Positions 1 through 12,033 of a stretch of DNA of 64,000 nucleotides are shown here, one piece after another. Position 1 is the first letter of the stretch, and each line of letters opens with the position of its first letter. Source of the stretch: Adiantum capillus-veneris (taxonomy: Eukaryota > Streptophyta > Polypodiopsida > Polypodiales > Pteridaceae); assembly GCA_014529385.2 (NCBI GenBank), contig CM043944.1, forward strand, positions 81,272,384-81,336,383, given 5' to 3'. The notes below the pieces were generated by a model. The model searched no databases and was not told the DNA's origin. It saw only the letters and a list, made by a program, of their open reading frames with translations. A program made the position numbers and the translations under genes.

Positions 1-291
1 AATTTTTTTCAATAAACAGGTCAAAAATTGATAATATATTTCCGAAATTTTTAGCGTATTTTCTTGATACGCTAATGATCAGATGGACAACGCGAACAGA
101 CACAAAAAATTTTAATCAAATTGGCAGATGAAAGCGGGAAGCCTAAATTAGGTGGCCAGACCTACTTTTGCAGAATTCTTGCAAAATGATTTACTGGAAT
201 CTGATTGGGGAAATTTTTGAGTCTAACATAGATTTCACAGCCTAGTAGGACTAACAAGGGATTTGGGGAAAAATGGTTCGGGAAGTCCGAG

Positions 292-299
292 TATAGATA
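292..299 (+). promoter_or_regulatory. TATA-like box of an internal promoter upstream of ORF3 (family B)
   Basis: TATAGATA lies 140 nt upstream of the putative splice donor at 432. In family A, TATAAG lies 139 nt upstream of the equivalent donor. The stretch between is visibly similar in both, with CTCATTTC followed by GAGAGAGAGCT and then the ATGAGRG exon. This is inferred to be a core promoter and leader for an ORF3 transcript; no transcript evidence is available here. Confidence 0.45.
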
Positions 300-424
300 C
301 CCAAGGTAATCTAAAATCACCTCATTTCCACTTGTCGCCTTTGGAGAGAGAGCTTTTCAACCTTCTTCGCGCGCATTTTTTGGAGTCCACAGTCGCATGT
401 TTATAGCGCCGTCTCACACGAAAC

Positions 425-1879
425 ATGAGGGGTAAGTTCTATACTTATCAATGATCCATTCTGTACAGCTGGTAAGTTAGTCTAAACCCCAGGAAAAAAC
501 TCTAGAATCCGAGCAGTGCACGAAGACCTACGACCAAAAATTGACCATAGTGGCCTGTTAGCTCAACCAAATCAGACGATACTTGAACTGTAACATGTCC
601 CTAGATAATAGAACACTTTTATATCAACAGTTGACCATTCGACAGGGGTCGAGGGGGGTCCCAAGTAGAAAAGCTAGGTTTTTGGCAGATTCCAGAATTG
701 GATTCTGACTCCACAGACAGCTTATAGACTGGGTCTATACACAATGCATATGGTTTCTTTCATAAAATCAATCAAGTCAAGCCCTCGAAAAGCATAAAAC
801 CGCTCGAAGGCTACAAAGCGTCAAATTTGACATACGAAGTCAAACTGACTCCAAATGGGCCAAAATTGGATGAGTTGCTTTAGGACTATGTAGCGAACAA
901 GTCCATAGCCTCAAAAGTGACTAACCAACTCCATAGGCCATGTAGTCACAGAAATCGGTGATTTCAAAGTCGACAAAGCACGACGTGATACCGACAGCAC
1001 AAAACTTTACCAAATTCAATTTAGGGCATGTTTTACGTGTATAGAATATGTTTAGGTCAAGATTTTCAAGCTTTGCAAAAAAAATGACTGCTATAAATAA
1101 ATATGATTATTTACTTTTGCAATATTTTGGTTTGAAAATGGAACCATCACCGCACCTATCACTTGTACACACTTATTACATGCCACATTTCAAGTATGAG
1201 CAAAAATGACCAATGATAACTTGGAAAATTGTCAAAAAATGCAAAGAAGTCCTTTCAAACCAATTTCTGAGTTCTCAGTCACATTTTTTTAAACCAAATC
1301 ACCTCATATCACATACACAGGGTCTACATCATGCCTAGAACCAGTTTGCACCAAAAAATGTTCATTTTGATGAAAAAGTTAATAATCGCGATTATTTACT
1401 TTTTTGCCAAGATGGGGGAAAATTGCAACTTTACCTTCATGGGACCAAAGCACATGGTGTCCTAGGCCCACTTACCAAGTTCGAACAAATTTAGAGCTCA
1501 AAATCTTAAAATTCCTTTAAAAAATCTACTGTTTCGAAGACTGAAAGCCTAAATCTGGTACCATTTTTACCCTTTGCACTCAAATGAGCCCATATTTCAC
1601 TCATAGTATCTATTTGATATATACTTCAAGCCCATGATGCCAAAATTGCAAAATGTTGAAAAAATTTATCAGCTATAAATAATCACGATTATTTACTTTT
1701 GTTGCAAATTTTTGCATGGACTTTATGATTTTGATCTTTACATGTTTTTATGCATCTATGCATGTACAAAAATTGATTTCAAGCAAATTGGACTCAATTT
1801 GTCAGCAATTCAACCTGAAGGACATTTCAGAGTGGGATTTGCCAAATTTTCTAACTTTGGCACTCTATTCACTTAACAG
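425..1879 (+). other. Mini coding exon (425-431) and putative ORF3 intron (432-1879), family B
   Basis: ATGAGGG at 425-431 is followed by a strong donor, GTAAGT, at 432. The acceptor AG at 1878-1879 is preceded by CTAACTTTGG (1851-1860) and a pyrimidine-containing stretch ending AACAG. Joining 431 to 1880 places the upstream ATG in frame with the ATG at 1885, giving M-R-G-A-M. The same structure, with a 7-nt exon and an in-frame join, is found in element A at 26457-28306. The 1448-nt intron carries the palindromic repeats. Confidence 0.6.
1091..1694 (+). repeat. Palindrome-centred repeats, about 290 bp apart (family B)
   Basis: Three units carry a related core. One is at 1091-1124 (degenerate, ...ATATGATTATTT). 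One is at 1381-1396 (AATAATCGCGATTATT, a perfect 16-nt palindrome). One is at 1677-1694 (one central mismatch). Each is followed by ACTTTT and preceded by CTATAAAT or GTTAAT. Spacing is about 288 and 298 bp. The sequence around the palindromes is much more diverged than the palindromes themselves. Confidence 0.7.
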
Positions 1880-1884
1880 GAGCA

Positions 1885-4800
1885 ATGCAAGTTGCGGAGA
1901 AGGCAAAGAAGAGGGTCACTCAAAAAGAGAACCTGCAAGAGATGCCACCCTACCAACTGGACCCCAGATCAGTAAAGATAGCCAAAGAAACATATCTATC
2001 CAAGGAACAGATTGAAGAAAACAACACCACAGTTTTTACAGGCAGATTTAAAAGTGAAGAAGGACATCATGTAGAACTACAGTTGTTGCCAAAAGAGGTC
2101 TATGATGTCACAGCAAAGCCCGAAACAAAAGAAGCTAGCATAAGACTTGGACTCAGAGAATTCTATGACCAAGAGCCATGTGGTGTAGATTTTCAGGAAG
2201 CCTATGAGCTTTTGTCTACAATAAAAGAAGATGGAACATCCCATATTATTGACCAGCAAGGGTAGAAGGTAGAAGTGGTGATAACAAAAGATATTGCGAC
2301 AGAGGCTCTCAAGTTACCGACAGAAGGGATGACAATGAGAGCTAGAGATAGAAAGATAGCAAGTACCTTCACTAAGGAGACCGCTGCAGCTACCTTTTCT
2401 GATCTCATCCAGAAGCAAGCGGAAGAACCAACACGGTTATATCACCAAGACTTCCAATTTCTAGCTAAGATACCACCAAGGTACACAACACCCAATCATG
2501 CAGTTGCAACTACCTTCACACAAGTGTTGAAGTTGACAACCAGGCAACCCATTGATCACGCATAGTATGTGCTATCCACGCTGAAGGGTACCAAGAAAGA
2601 GGGCAAGATAACCTATATGGGAGCACCTGAGGTAGTCACAAGAATAGCATACCATGCTATCCGCATGGCAGACAATTTGCCACCTTCCCCAGATCAGAAC
2701 ACATGGATTGTGTCGGCACAGCCATCTCCAAGAACCACCCGCTCGTTGAAGAGAGTTTACAAATCTGATGAAGAGTGTGCAGAAAGCTCACATGAAGCAT
2801 ATAGAAACGAAAGCTCAGACAACGAGAAAAAAAGAGCCAGAAGAGAGGAGATGAAGAAGAAGGCAGTGGCTACACATCAAGAAGAACCTCAACAAAAGAA
2901 GGCGAGGCTTAAAAGGGAAAAAGAGTCCTACGAAAGAAGCCGCCAAGCTGCAGGTGAGAACCCACCAAGAGATATAAAAAGCGCTCGAACCAAGAATCCT
3001 GCCAAGAGAGAACCAGAAGATCCCAAGGATTCTCTTGAACGCATGTACAAGGAAGCAAAAGTGTTAAAGCTAAAAGAAGCTCAAGAAGCTGAAAGATAAG
3101 CACAGGAAGATGCAGCGGAGCAACAAAGACAATCTAAAGCGACCCAACAAAGTGAAGCCCAGCATGATCAAGAAGAGATGTCTCCTAGACCATAATCACC
3201 TGCTACGGAACAACAAGACCACATGCCAAGCCCTCCACCTTCACCAACACTTAGACCCATTGAGGGAGAGAAAACCAAGGAAAAGGAACATGAACCGCAA
3301 GAAGAAGCAGGATTTGAACAACAGGCAACAACTACTTCCGAGCAAGCCAAAGCAAAAGATCCAGAACCGAAAACGGCAGCAAGTCTTGAACCACAAGAGA
3401 CTGCCAGTTTTGAGCAACCTAAGGCACAAGAAACAGAGGCCACCCCGTCTACCACTACCCAGCAGGAAACGGTCGAGGCATCCACAAAACCTCAAGGAGA
3501 CAAAGCAGCCAAAGCAACCACAGCCCCACCAAAGGAGCCATAGGAGACTGTTGAAACATCTAGGCAGCCCACAAAACAAGAACACTGGTAGACAAATGAT
3601 GAAGTAATTCTCCGAGTAAATGAATATGCCAAGTAGATGCAGGAAATGACATAGAAAATGCGGACAGTAGCACTTAGCCACAGTGCTAAGTCTAGAGAGT
3701 TGGAGATGGTGATAGATGCTTTGCAAGGAGAACTAGAGAACAGGATGACTGTCATCACCGACCTGTAGAGACAAATCCAAGAGTTGAAAGCTGAAGTTGA
3801 ATAATACCAACTGGCCAGAGAAAAACAACAAAAGGAAATGGAAGAGCTAGGTGAACTTCTCACAAAGTTAACAGATTCCTGTAAGACCAAAGACGAACAA
3901 CTGACAGAGGTGACCAACAAACTCTTAGCTACAACTCTTTCAGCTCAAAAGATCCAAGTGCAGCTCGACGTGGCAAACACTTCATTACACTATTCAGAGA
4001 AACGGAGCAATGATCAGGCAACCTTCTTGCGACAGATGAGAGAAAATCCCCGAGTTGCCTCGATCAAAGGTACAGACGAAGTGTATAAAGCACTGGAAAA
4101 GAAGAACAAAGATCTTGAGCTCGAGCTAAAGCTAGAGCAGTCACAACGCAGAGACCTTGCATTAATGCGGGTACAAAGAGAAGAAAAGATGCTAAAGGAG
4201 ATAGCAGAGCTCAAGAGAGTTAATCAGCTACTGTGAGACGGGCAGTAAGAAACGCAAGAGGAAGCAAGTACTTCAAAACAACCCCACATTGAAATTCCCT
4301 CAGTCTCTTTTGCTGAGATGGAAACATAGCCGACAAAAAGGCAAAGAGGAGAAGAAGACTTTCAGGTACCAATCACAGATGCCGATCAAGTGCCAATGGC
4401 CCAACTGTCAAAAGCTCAAGAAGATGCACTCAAGGAGCAGGTCGCTCAAGAAACGGATGAGCAATGGAAAGTAGAAATGGATTGGGAGTTGAGATTTCTC
4501 CATTCAGTCAATGTTACTCAACTCACTCCCAACCAAATCAATGCACAATGGCATCAACAATCACTGCCATATCTCTTGATCAAGGTAGAGCTGCTACAGG
4601 TTAAGGAACAGCTATATAAAGACATGCAAGAAGAAGGTGCAGATGAAGTCCACCCCAAGTGGAGAAAGAGCTGCCTAAACAAGAATCCCAGATACTTGAT
4701 TTTGTTCATAAGAGCACTTGCAGCCCTTCAAAAGGACCTGGCTTTTTGTCTTGTACCAAGAGTAAGGACGTGGCAAGCACATGAAGCAATGACAAAGAAG

Positions 4801-5409
4801 CAGCCTACATGGCTGAATTATCCAAGATTGGCAGCTCTAGAAAAGGGAAGGCCAACAGAGGAATACATGGTGAAAACCCTAACGGGCGCCATGGCATTCT
4901 TCAAAAGTCTCCCCGATCTCTCATGTGCTATATTCTACAAAATTTGCCGAATGCTGCTCACATGCATTGAATCTTTTTATGAGTCAGAGCAAGCAGGAGC
5001 ACCGTGGATGTTGTTCCTCGAGGGAAATAAAGGTCTTTGCTACGACCTCAGCAGCCAACCTTCCGAAGAAGTTCTTTACGGCTTCTACGCCTGTTGCATG
5101 TTCTTGCCATCTCACAATATGTTGGCGTTTGAGGAAGCGTTCTATACAGGGCTTTTCATTTGGCGAATGAAGATTTTTTAGCCAGTCATTAGCAACCTAA
5201 CTTCTAGATTCTTAGGCTACTCCGCCATCGAGCTCAAGAACAGAGTCACTATGCAATTTTTGTAGCTTCCAGACAAAGAAAGAAAGATCAGATATAAGAA
5301 AGCTTTACATGAACTTAAAGACCGCCTTGCCAGCCATCAATTCGAAGATTATTTCAGCCAATCAAGCTGTGTCAAGGGACGACACAGGCGAGGAGGGGGG
5401 GAATGTTAG
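1885..5409 (+). pseudogene. ORF3 of family B: coiled-coil protein downstream of pol, nonsense-riddled but frame-intact
   Basis: One reading frame runs from ATG 1885 to a TAG inside the LTR (5407-5409), about 1,170 codons, without any frameshift. It contains 15 in-frame stops: TAG at 2263, 2563, 3541, 3589, 3634, 3652, 3766, 4327, 5179, 5263; TAA at 3097, 3193, 3802, 4243; TGA at 4234. The layout is an N-terminal globular part (1885-2700), a Lys/Glu/Pro/Gln-rich middle (2760-3560), a coiled-coil-like part (3610-4230) and a conserved C-terminal domain (4400-5180) containing YMVKTLTGA. No signal peptide or membrane helix is evident, so an envelope role is not supported. It is homologous to 28312-31812 of element A. 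The true start is probably in the upstream mini exon at 425. Function is unknown. Confidence 0.75.
5390..5403 (+). other. Polypurine tract next to 3' LTR (family B)
   Basis: The G-rich run GAGGAGGGGGGGAA lies directly before the LTR start TGTTAGC. It is the expected plus-strand primer site. It overlaps the end of the ORF3 frame. Confidence 0.7.
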
Positions 5410-6348
5410 CAAGCAAGCTAAAGATACCATTTTTCGGAGCTCTCTTTGTAAAAACATTTATTGTTTTGATGAATCGGGAATATTGTAACTCCTATTTTCC
5501 AGATAAACTTTGTAATTGATGAGCCGGGGGCTACAAGCTTCTAGATTGTATCAACCTGTCTTTAGTTAGAGCTCCCAGATTATTAGTTTTGACCACCAAA
5601 AACCTTGGCTAATGTATAAAAGCCAATTTTTGTAAGTTATTATTAAGTTTTGGATAATGAAATACACAGCATGAGCTAACGGCGCTCACTTCTCTCCTTC
5701 TCGCGCTTCTTACTTCCTCCCCGGTTGTCACATTGCAGTCGCGTCTGTTGCATTGCAACTGTAGGTAACAGCTCTACGTAGAATTGACGTAAGCATTTCA
5801 CGGTATTTTGTAGCTTTTGGCATCGCTGACCCACGGCCTAATTTTATCATAAGTAGAAATTTACACTTCAAAATAAAAAACTAAGTATAGGTAGGATATT
5901 GAGGCATCATTGTGAAGCATTCAGATGCATTTTGGGTCAAAAATGACTAGGTCAAAAATCCACTGTTGTTAATAATCGCAATTTTTTGCACTTGACTTAA
6001 AGTGGGATTTGACCATAAGCATGTGTGCTTAGGTCTTATAAACGTGTCCTAGAAGTTTCGTTACATTTGGATGTCATTTGATGCTATAACAGAGGTGATT
6101 TGTTTCCCGATGAGTGATTGGCTTTTGCTGATTTCAGTCACTTGAGTGTAGCTTGAGTTAGATGCAAGTTGTTTGTTGAGTGTAGCTTGAGTTAGATGCA
6201 AGTTGTTTGTTGTTTTCCAAGAGATTGACAACCTCTTGTAGCCTCTATGCACTAGTCGAGTCAGCTTTGTCCCATGGATTGACAATTTATTCGTGGTTCT
6301 CGCTACATCTGCAATAAGATAGGAGTGAGGTTAGACACCCGTCCCACA
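5404..6348 (+). repeat. 3' LTR of family B (945 bp)
   Basis: The LTR starts TGTTAGC after the PPT and ends CCCACA, by alignment with the LTR ends of families A (37977) and C (50994). It contains a TATA box, TATAAAA, at 5615-5621. It also has a possible splice donor GTAAGC at 5789 and a half-palindrome AATAATCGCAATT at 5971-5983 followed by TTTTGCAC. A 34-bp segment is tandemly duplicated at about 6145-6213. The 3' quarter (6050-6300) aligns well with 50740-50960 of family C. Confidence 0.75.
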
Positions 6349-6564
6349 CGAGCAGAAAGAACTGTAGATCAAGAGGTAGATTAAGGTGAAAGTAGTAATT
6401 TCCAAGGAAGAGAATTGGTACTCCATATATGCTTACCCATGGACAAGCTCTTAATATAGCTTAGAATATTAGATTAGTAGAGATGAAAAATATGAAGCTT
6501 TCACTTGCTTGGATTTGCATCCATAGCCAAGTGCTTGAGCATGATGGTCTCCTCTTGAGCTTCC

Positions 6565-6653
<89 letters not shown>

Positions 6654-7439
6654 CTTTGCCGGCTTGGGCACTTGATAGAGTGTGTGAGAGGAGCAAGAGA
6701 ACAAAAATCCAATGAGCCCTTGCATATGTACACATGCCAACTTGAAACTAGTCTTCAATTAGAATGCATACAACTTGGCCAATGAGGTGTGAACACTCCA
6801 TAATGCAGCCAATGCTTGATCACACACTTGTCTACTCTTGCTATGCATGAAAAACTCACCCCCTCTTCTCTAGGACTTGTCTTGGTAAGTATACATACCA
6901 CACGCACACACTTGTTGAGGTCACACAAAGCAAGTAAGTGCTACTTTGGACATGTGGCCTACCCAAGCTTAGTAAAAAAGGACTAGAGTCAACCTAATAA
7001 TTGAATATGAGCTAATCTAACCTTAATCTTTAACTTTTTCCTTTAATTTATTAAAAATGATACCCTTTTATTAATTGACTCAGGTGCAAGACCTTTGCAC
7101 AAAGCTTGGAGGCTTATGAAGCTAACATGGGCTATTACTTGCTAGCTAGTAGATATTTTGCATGCTACCATTTGCTAATAAATACCATTAATTAATTCAT
7201 CAATTATCTCCAATTTATTCCAACCATGTCAATTAGGAATTACCAATTGAAGGATTATTTGCTTGGTTGCATCTTTGAAAGATTACAGCCTTGCTTCAAG
7301 TGCACATAGCAACACTTTCCCTTAACTTGCATCTTTGATTAGTTTTTTTGACATCATTACTACCATGCATTGCTCACACAATCATGAAGCACTCCTCATA
7401 ATCTTTCAACCCATCAATCCCCTAAGGTCACCATTTGAA
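6349..7439. other. Intergenic stretch with a long GA microsatellite
   Basis: No gene is recognised. The only clear structure is (GA)n at 6567-6649, about 41 units. The Arg-Glu and Ser-Leu reading frames across it are products of the simple repeat. Confidence 0.6.
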
Positions 7440-9418
7440 CTAGGGGGTTTCACTATTGTATAAAATGCATATCATGTGCTTCAACAATAGAGATTCTTCT
7501 CTCTTGGCTTTGCCGAATAATGACCAACTGTTGGCAAAGATTTTTGCGGTTGATTCCCTGCTCTTTCTTAAAGCTTGCCCTGAGGTTATCAGGAAAGCTC
7601 TAGAAATTGTGCAAACGTTTGCCTTAGCATCAGGGTCAAGGTGTAGTGTTGAAAAATTGATATTGATCTCTCTCTTCAATAATGACTCGTTTGATCCATC
7701 TATGTGGACCGGAGAGATAGTGTTAAAAGGGAAGATTTTTTGTCACTTGGGACCCCCGCTGGGGGTGGAAGTTACTCACAAGCAGATATTATTATGGGTT
7801 ATGGAGAAGGTCAAGATTAAGATGCACAGGTGGGAGTTCGTGCTTCTCCCCTTCCCAAGCATAGTGAAGGTTATCAATTATTTCATGTTACCCTACATAG
7901 CCTTCAATGGTTCGCTGCTTAAGCTAGCTACTAGAAAGAGTTCTTGAAACCAGTAAAGAAAATTCTTTGGAAGAACCACACTAAAGGCACAACACCCTGG
8001 AAGTGGGCAAAATGGGAGACGGTTGCAAGATCTATGGAGCAAGGTGGGCTTGGGATTCTTAACCCAGCACTCACACGGAGGCTCAATTTGCCAAGTTTTT
8101 GGTAGCCCTCGCTAAGGAGCACCAAGATTGGGTGATTGTGGCTAAGGATATGATGGGCAACTCCAAAATTTTCTCATAAGGCGGGCAGTGGAAAGGGGTT
8201 GAGGTGCACAACAAGCTGTTGGCCCCAAAATGGGCCATCCTAAAACTTGGGGTACGACAGGTGAGCTTATCTGTAAATGCAATAGAGAAACAAGGTCGTT
8301 GGAATGGGGAGAGTTGTCAACGTACTTCCACAATTCTATATCTCATTGGTTCCCTTGGCTCTCCAAGGCTGGAGGCGACCTTCTGACCCCTTTTTGGAGG
8401 GAAGTTGCCAGAAAAGTTAATAACAAAGGTATTAGGTGTATAGGTCAAATGTGGGACTATAATAGAGGCTTTTCAAAAGGAATTAATCAACTGTCTTTTG
8501 AGTTTATCCTCAGTGGCTAGAAATATTGCTAATCAACAGAGCCCTTGAACGACTCACTATGTGGTATCTGCCAGATTGTGAATCCAAGCTCGAGTGGGAA
8601 GCTTGGCACTGGCCTGCCAAAAGACATTTCCTAAAACCCCAAACAAAGGATGTGTATCTTGCTCTTATAAAATCATAGGATTGGTTCTCCACGCTCAATA
8701 AATAGTGGGAAAAGAATTGGCCAGAGTCAAGGTGGGAAACGATCGTCAAGAACATTTGGTGCCCTCAATGGTCGGATAGGAGGAAGGTCTTCTTATGGAA
8801 GGTGCTATAGAGAGCCATGCCTACTGGAGTGAATTTCCTTGCTAGGGGAATTGGTACAGATAGATGCTCGCAATGTAGAACAACATGTGAAAATCTTCCC
8901 CACCTTTTCAGGGAGTGTCCCACAATCTGTGGTCTTGTAGGCAAGATTTGCAAATGGGTCCAAAAGACCTGGAAAATAGGATTCTTCAAGAACGATCTCT
9001 TCTTGGGAGGGACGATGTTTAAGATTCATACACTGCTCATTGCTACACAAATCCTGAGGTATTGCTACTTTAAACACATTTGGAAGACAAGCACGATCGA
9101 ATCTTCAAGAATTCTCTGGAGGTAGCTAAGCTCTCATAGATAGTCCAAGAAAGCAGGGTAATGATCATTGCCATTGGAAAGCATTGGAACTCAGAAGAGT
9201 GGAGCACGACCCTTGGGGCCGTTGTAATGGACGTGCAAAGGTTAATGTGTGGGATCATCCATAGTCATGGGGTGTCTCCCCCATCAACCGATGTATCTAG
9301 AATCCATTGAAGTGGTCATGGCTTGTCACGAGCATGGCAAGAATCTGTAATATTTTGGATCTGTTAATATAATCCACTCACCATTGTGAGTTTTGCAAAA
9401 AAGAAAAAAGAAAAAAAA
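7440..9418 (+). pseudogene. 5'-truncated plant L1-type LINE (reverse transcriptase C-terminal half)
   Basis: The best-preserved frame (7456-7947) reads as the end of a non-LTR reverse transcriptase. It includes an FAVDSLLF block where the catalytic FADD/YADD box belongs, so the first Asp has become Val. Later comes LGPPLGVEV and a block resembling the thumb (KMHRWE). The following 1.3 kb is frame-broken but ends in a zf-RVT-like finger at 8817-9077 (CSQCRTTCENLPHLFRECP). A 3' untranslated tail ends in an A-rich tract at 9397-9418. Domain order RT, then zf-RVT, then poly(A) fits plant L1 ORF2. The element lacks its 5' half, has several stops and is certainly inactive. No clear target duplication was found. 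Confidence 0.75.
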
Positions 9419-9445
9419 GGGATTCTTTTCTCTACAGGTATTCCT

Positions 9446-9938
9446 TTTTTTTGTTTTGAGAACAACTCATCCCAACAAGTCTGAGTGGATGTTGTATTAA
9501 ATCAAAAACATTGCTTACAACTCCATGCTCACATTGAGCCATGGAGGACTACCAGCAACTCAAGATACACAACGTCATCTACACAGCCATAAACCAACAA
9601 ACCAAAAAAATACAGAACCACTAGTTCATAAAGCATGGTTTTTTACAAGGAAGCCACAAACCCATACAATCAAAGACTTAAAGCCGAGCTAGCCATGCTG
9701 GAAGCCACCACATCATTCCCTCTCTCACAGAGAAAGATGTGTCCACAATGACTAGCAAAGAAAGAACATATTGAAGCCACCAAGCGAAGATGCAACATGA
9801 ACCATTGAATTAGAACTAGGAGTGCAGAAAACCAGTAGACCTGAAGGAACTAAGCACGAACCTTCGACTACCAAGGTCGAAGACAATGTCCGAAGCCGTA
9901 GGGTCAAATCTCTCTATAATGGCTTCAAAAAAATGAAA
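9446..9938 (-). mobile_element. Short poly(A)-tailed LINE 3' fragment with 10-bp target duplication
   Basis: The direct repeat AGGTATTCCT occurs at 9436-9445 and 9939-9948. The 493 bp between begins with a T-run (9446-9452), i.e. a poly(A) tail on the minus strand. The insert has no coding potential. The minus-strand text looks like the 3' UTR of a LINE. Tail plus TSD indicate target-primed reverse transcription of a 5'-truncated copy, or a SINE-like passenger. Confidence 0.7.
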
Positions 9939-9948
9939 AGGTATTCCT

Positions 9949-10060
9949 AATTCAAAGATTCTCTCAACAACAACAACAAGAAAAACAAGCACTTAGCAAT
10001 GGGCAATTATGAAGCACATAGATTTGGAACAATATTAGCTAGGAAGGACAAATACAACAT

Positions 10061-10109
<49 letters not shown>

Positions 10110-11599
10110 ACTTTGAAGGGAAGAAAACTCTAAAGGAAAAATTAAGGAGAAGATAAACACCTCTTTATATGGACACAAAATGTCTTTTGACTTTTTACCT
10201 TCGTATGTCTTTTGACTTTTCACCTTAGTATGTCTTTTGACTTTCGACTTTCATATGTCTTTTCATTCCTTCAACTCACCCTACTTATGCACTTAATATG
10301 TTTTGAAAGAATTTTTGTTCCTTCAACTCACCCTTCACTTATGCACTTAATATGTTTTGAAAGAATTTTTGTTTTTCTGAGATTAGGGAGACCTTATAGG
10401 ACGTTGAAAAAATGATCCTAAAAAAAGTTTACAAATCAAATAGGAAAAGGGTCCTTTATATCGCTGAAGAATTTATAGCTAAGGGGCTCTATAAATAATC
10501 TTTGAACACATGTGATATATAAGTTTTCCATAGTGACCCCCTACCCCCTCATTAGGTCAAGCTATTTTTGCTTAATATAGACATGTGTGGGTGTGTAACC
10601 CAAGGGCAACATTACTTAAATTATTTTATTTCCATCCTCCACACAAAAAGACCACGTGAGGCCACTTGGTAGCCCATATTTGGTAAAGTATTCAGTGGGT
10701 GAGGGTCAAAGACTCCCATTTTTACTTGGGGGAAGCGGGTGGATCTTAAAGTGTGAGTCCAAGCAAGATTCTAGCAAGTTTTCAAGCCCATAAGTGGGTG
10801 GCCACGCACAAAAACTTTTTGCACTACTAATGGGTGCAAGGAGATGTTCTTTCAATGCTCATTGCCCTTTTTGGGTCCACGAGAGTGTTTTCCCATGTGC
10901 CAAGCCTCCCTCTTCAAAAGCCTCAAGCCTTGCCAAACCTTGCTCTTGTGGCCCTATAGCACCCAGTGCTCCATAAGGGAAGGCTCCTGCGAGCACCATA
11001 AGATTTCAAGGGCAATCTCTAAAGGCAATCGTTAAAGGGAAATCTACAAAGCTAATCCTTCAAGGGAAATCTCTAAAAGCTAAGCCTTCAAGAGAAATCT
11101 CCAAAGCCTACACAAGAAGACCTCAAGCTCTCTCTAGGACCTCAAATCAACATTTGAGGCTCATCAAAGCTCTCTCAAATTGTTAAGACTACTACTTGAA
11201 GCTCTTCAAAAATATTCAAGGAACAATATCCTCAAGCCAAAAACGGAATATTTCTTCCCTCTCTCTCATGCCATTGCCTTGCTATATTAAGATAACTTTT
11301 ACATATCCAAGCACAACATTTCTACATTGTATGTACTCACATAAAAGGACCTTATGAAAGCGCTGCAAGCATAGTGCATATTGTATGTGTGGAGAAGACA
11401 GTAAAAATGTATGTGGAACAACCTCTTAATGTGATGATGAGAGAGATCCTTATTGCTTTGTATAGATCAATAGTAAGGGATGCAAGAGCGGGTGCCCAAG
11501 ATGTATGGACCCATGTAAGAGGCACACTACCTTTACTTCAACAACCTCAGGTGAATGTGTCAAGAAGTGGACCTACTAGCTAGCTTCTAGTATATAATT
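9949..11599. other. Intergenic stretch with simple and minisatellite repeats
   Basis: (GA)n lies at 10064-10107. At 10180-10265 a unit of about 28 bp containing ATGTCTTTTGACTTT is repeated about four times. A unit of about 56 bp ending GAAAGAATTTTTGTT is duplicated at about 10265-10373. A weak AAGGGAAATCTCTAAAGC repeat lies at about 11010-11100. No gene is recognised; the short ORFs here have no family features. Confidence 0.55.
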
Positions 11600-12033
11600 T
11601 CATGCTGCTCCAATTATGCCTTTTTTGCTAAACACTAGGGACCATAACACCTAGAGTGCATGCATATAAAAAACATATTTGAGCCTACATTTCCATGGCT
11701 ATTGACTTGTAGTTGCCAATGCTTATGGAAGATGTTATGCTCATATCATTCATGAAAAAGGAGGGAAGAAAATATGTAAATAGCTCTATGAAAAGAAATT
11801 AAATATTTCTTATTATAATTACCCAATAGCCTTGTTAAAACATTTGGACCATAATAGAATGTGAAGAGAAATCACATCTAGGTACAAACAATGAAACATT
11901 GTCACCAACAAGACATATCCTTGTTATATGCATAATAGGTATGCAAAATAGAAACCTGAAAAACCTTGAAACAACCATCTATTAATGTTGTTTTGACATT
12001 ACTTGTAACATTAACAACTCTTACGATGTATTC
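11600..12033 (-). mobile_element. Left arm of element J (older minus-strand relative of E), interrupted by E
   Basis: The reverse complement of 11600-12033 aligns with E's internal region at about 43755-44040. Shared blocks include TTTCATTGTTTGT and CCTAGTGTTTAGCAAA. The other arm is at 45031-45400. E therefore inserted, in the opposite orientation, into a related copy. No protein family is recognised in either copy. Confidence 0.65.

Larger units (their letters stand above)
1..6348 (+). mobile_element. Giant Ty3/gypsy element, family B: 3' part, cut by window edge
   Basis: The sequence runs from a non-coding spacer (1-1884) through a long extra ORF (1885-5409) to a G-rich polypurine tract and a 945-bp LTR. 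No gag or pol is inside the window, so assignment rests on homology of ORF3, PPT and LTR layout to element A at 13975-37977, which has a recognisable gypsy pol. A and B share the ORF3 C-terminal block, the CTAACTTTGG block before ORF3 and the TATA-to-donor spacing. After the LTR end at 6348 the next five bases are CGAGC, the expected target duplication, but its partner lies outside the window. Confidence 0.8.

Noticed and set aside
1885-5409. Reassigned genetic code (TAG/TAA read as Gln) to explain the many in-frame stops
   Set aside because: Copia G in the same window has a 1426-codon frame without internal TAG or TAA, so nuclear code use is standard; C-to-T decay explains the pattern.
6461-6785. 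Arg-Glu and Ser-Leu repeat proteins over GA/CT tracts (also 46256-46747, 55042-55351, 58776-59529)
   Set aside because: Products of microsatellites read in all frames.
7489-7503. Target duplication for the 7440-9418 LINE (GATTCTTCTCTC versus GATTCTTTTCTC after the poly(A))
   Set aside because: The left match lies inside RT coding sequence and is inexact, so it is most likely chance.
11374-11583. A 69-codon frame as a gene
   Set aside because: No motif, no homologue recognised, and it lies at the edge of decayed element J.
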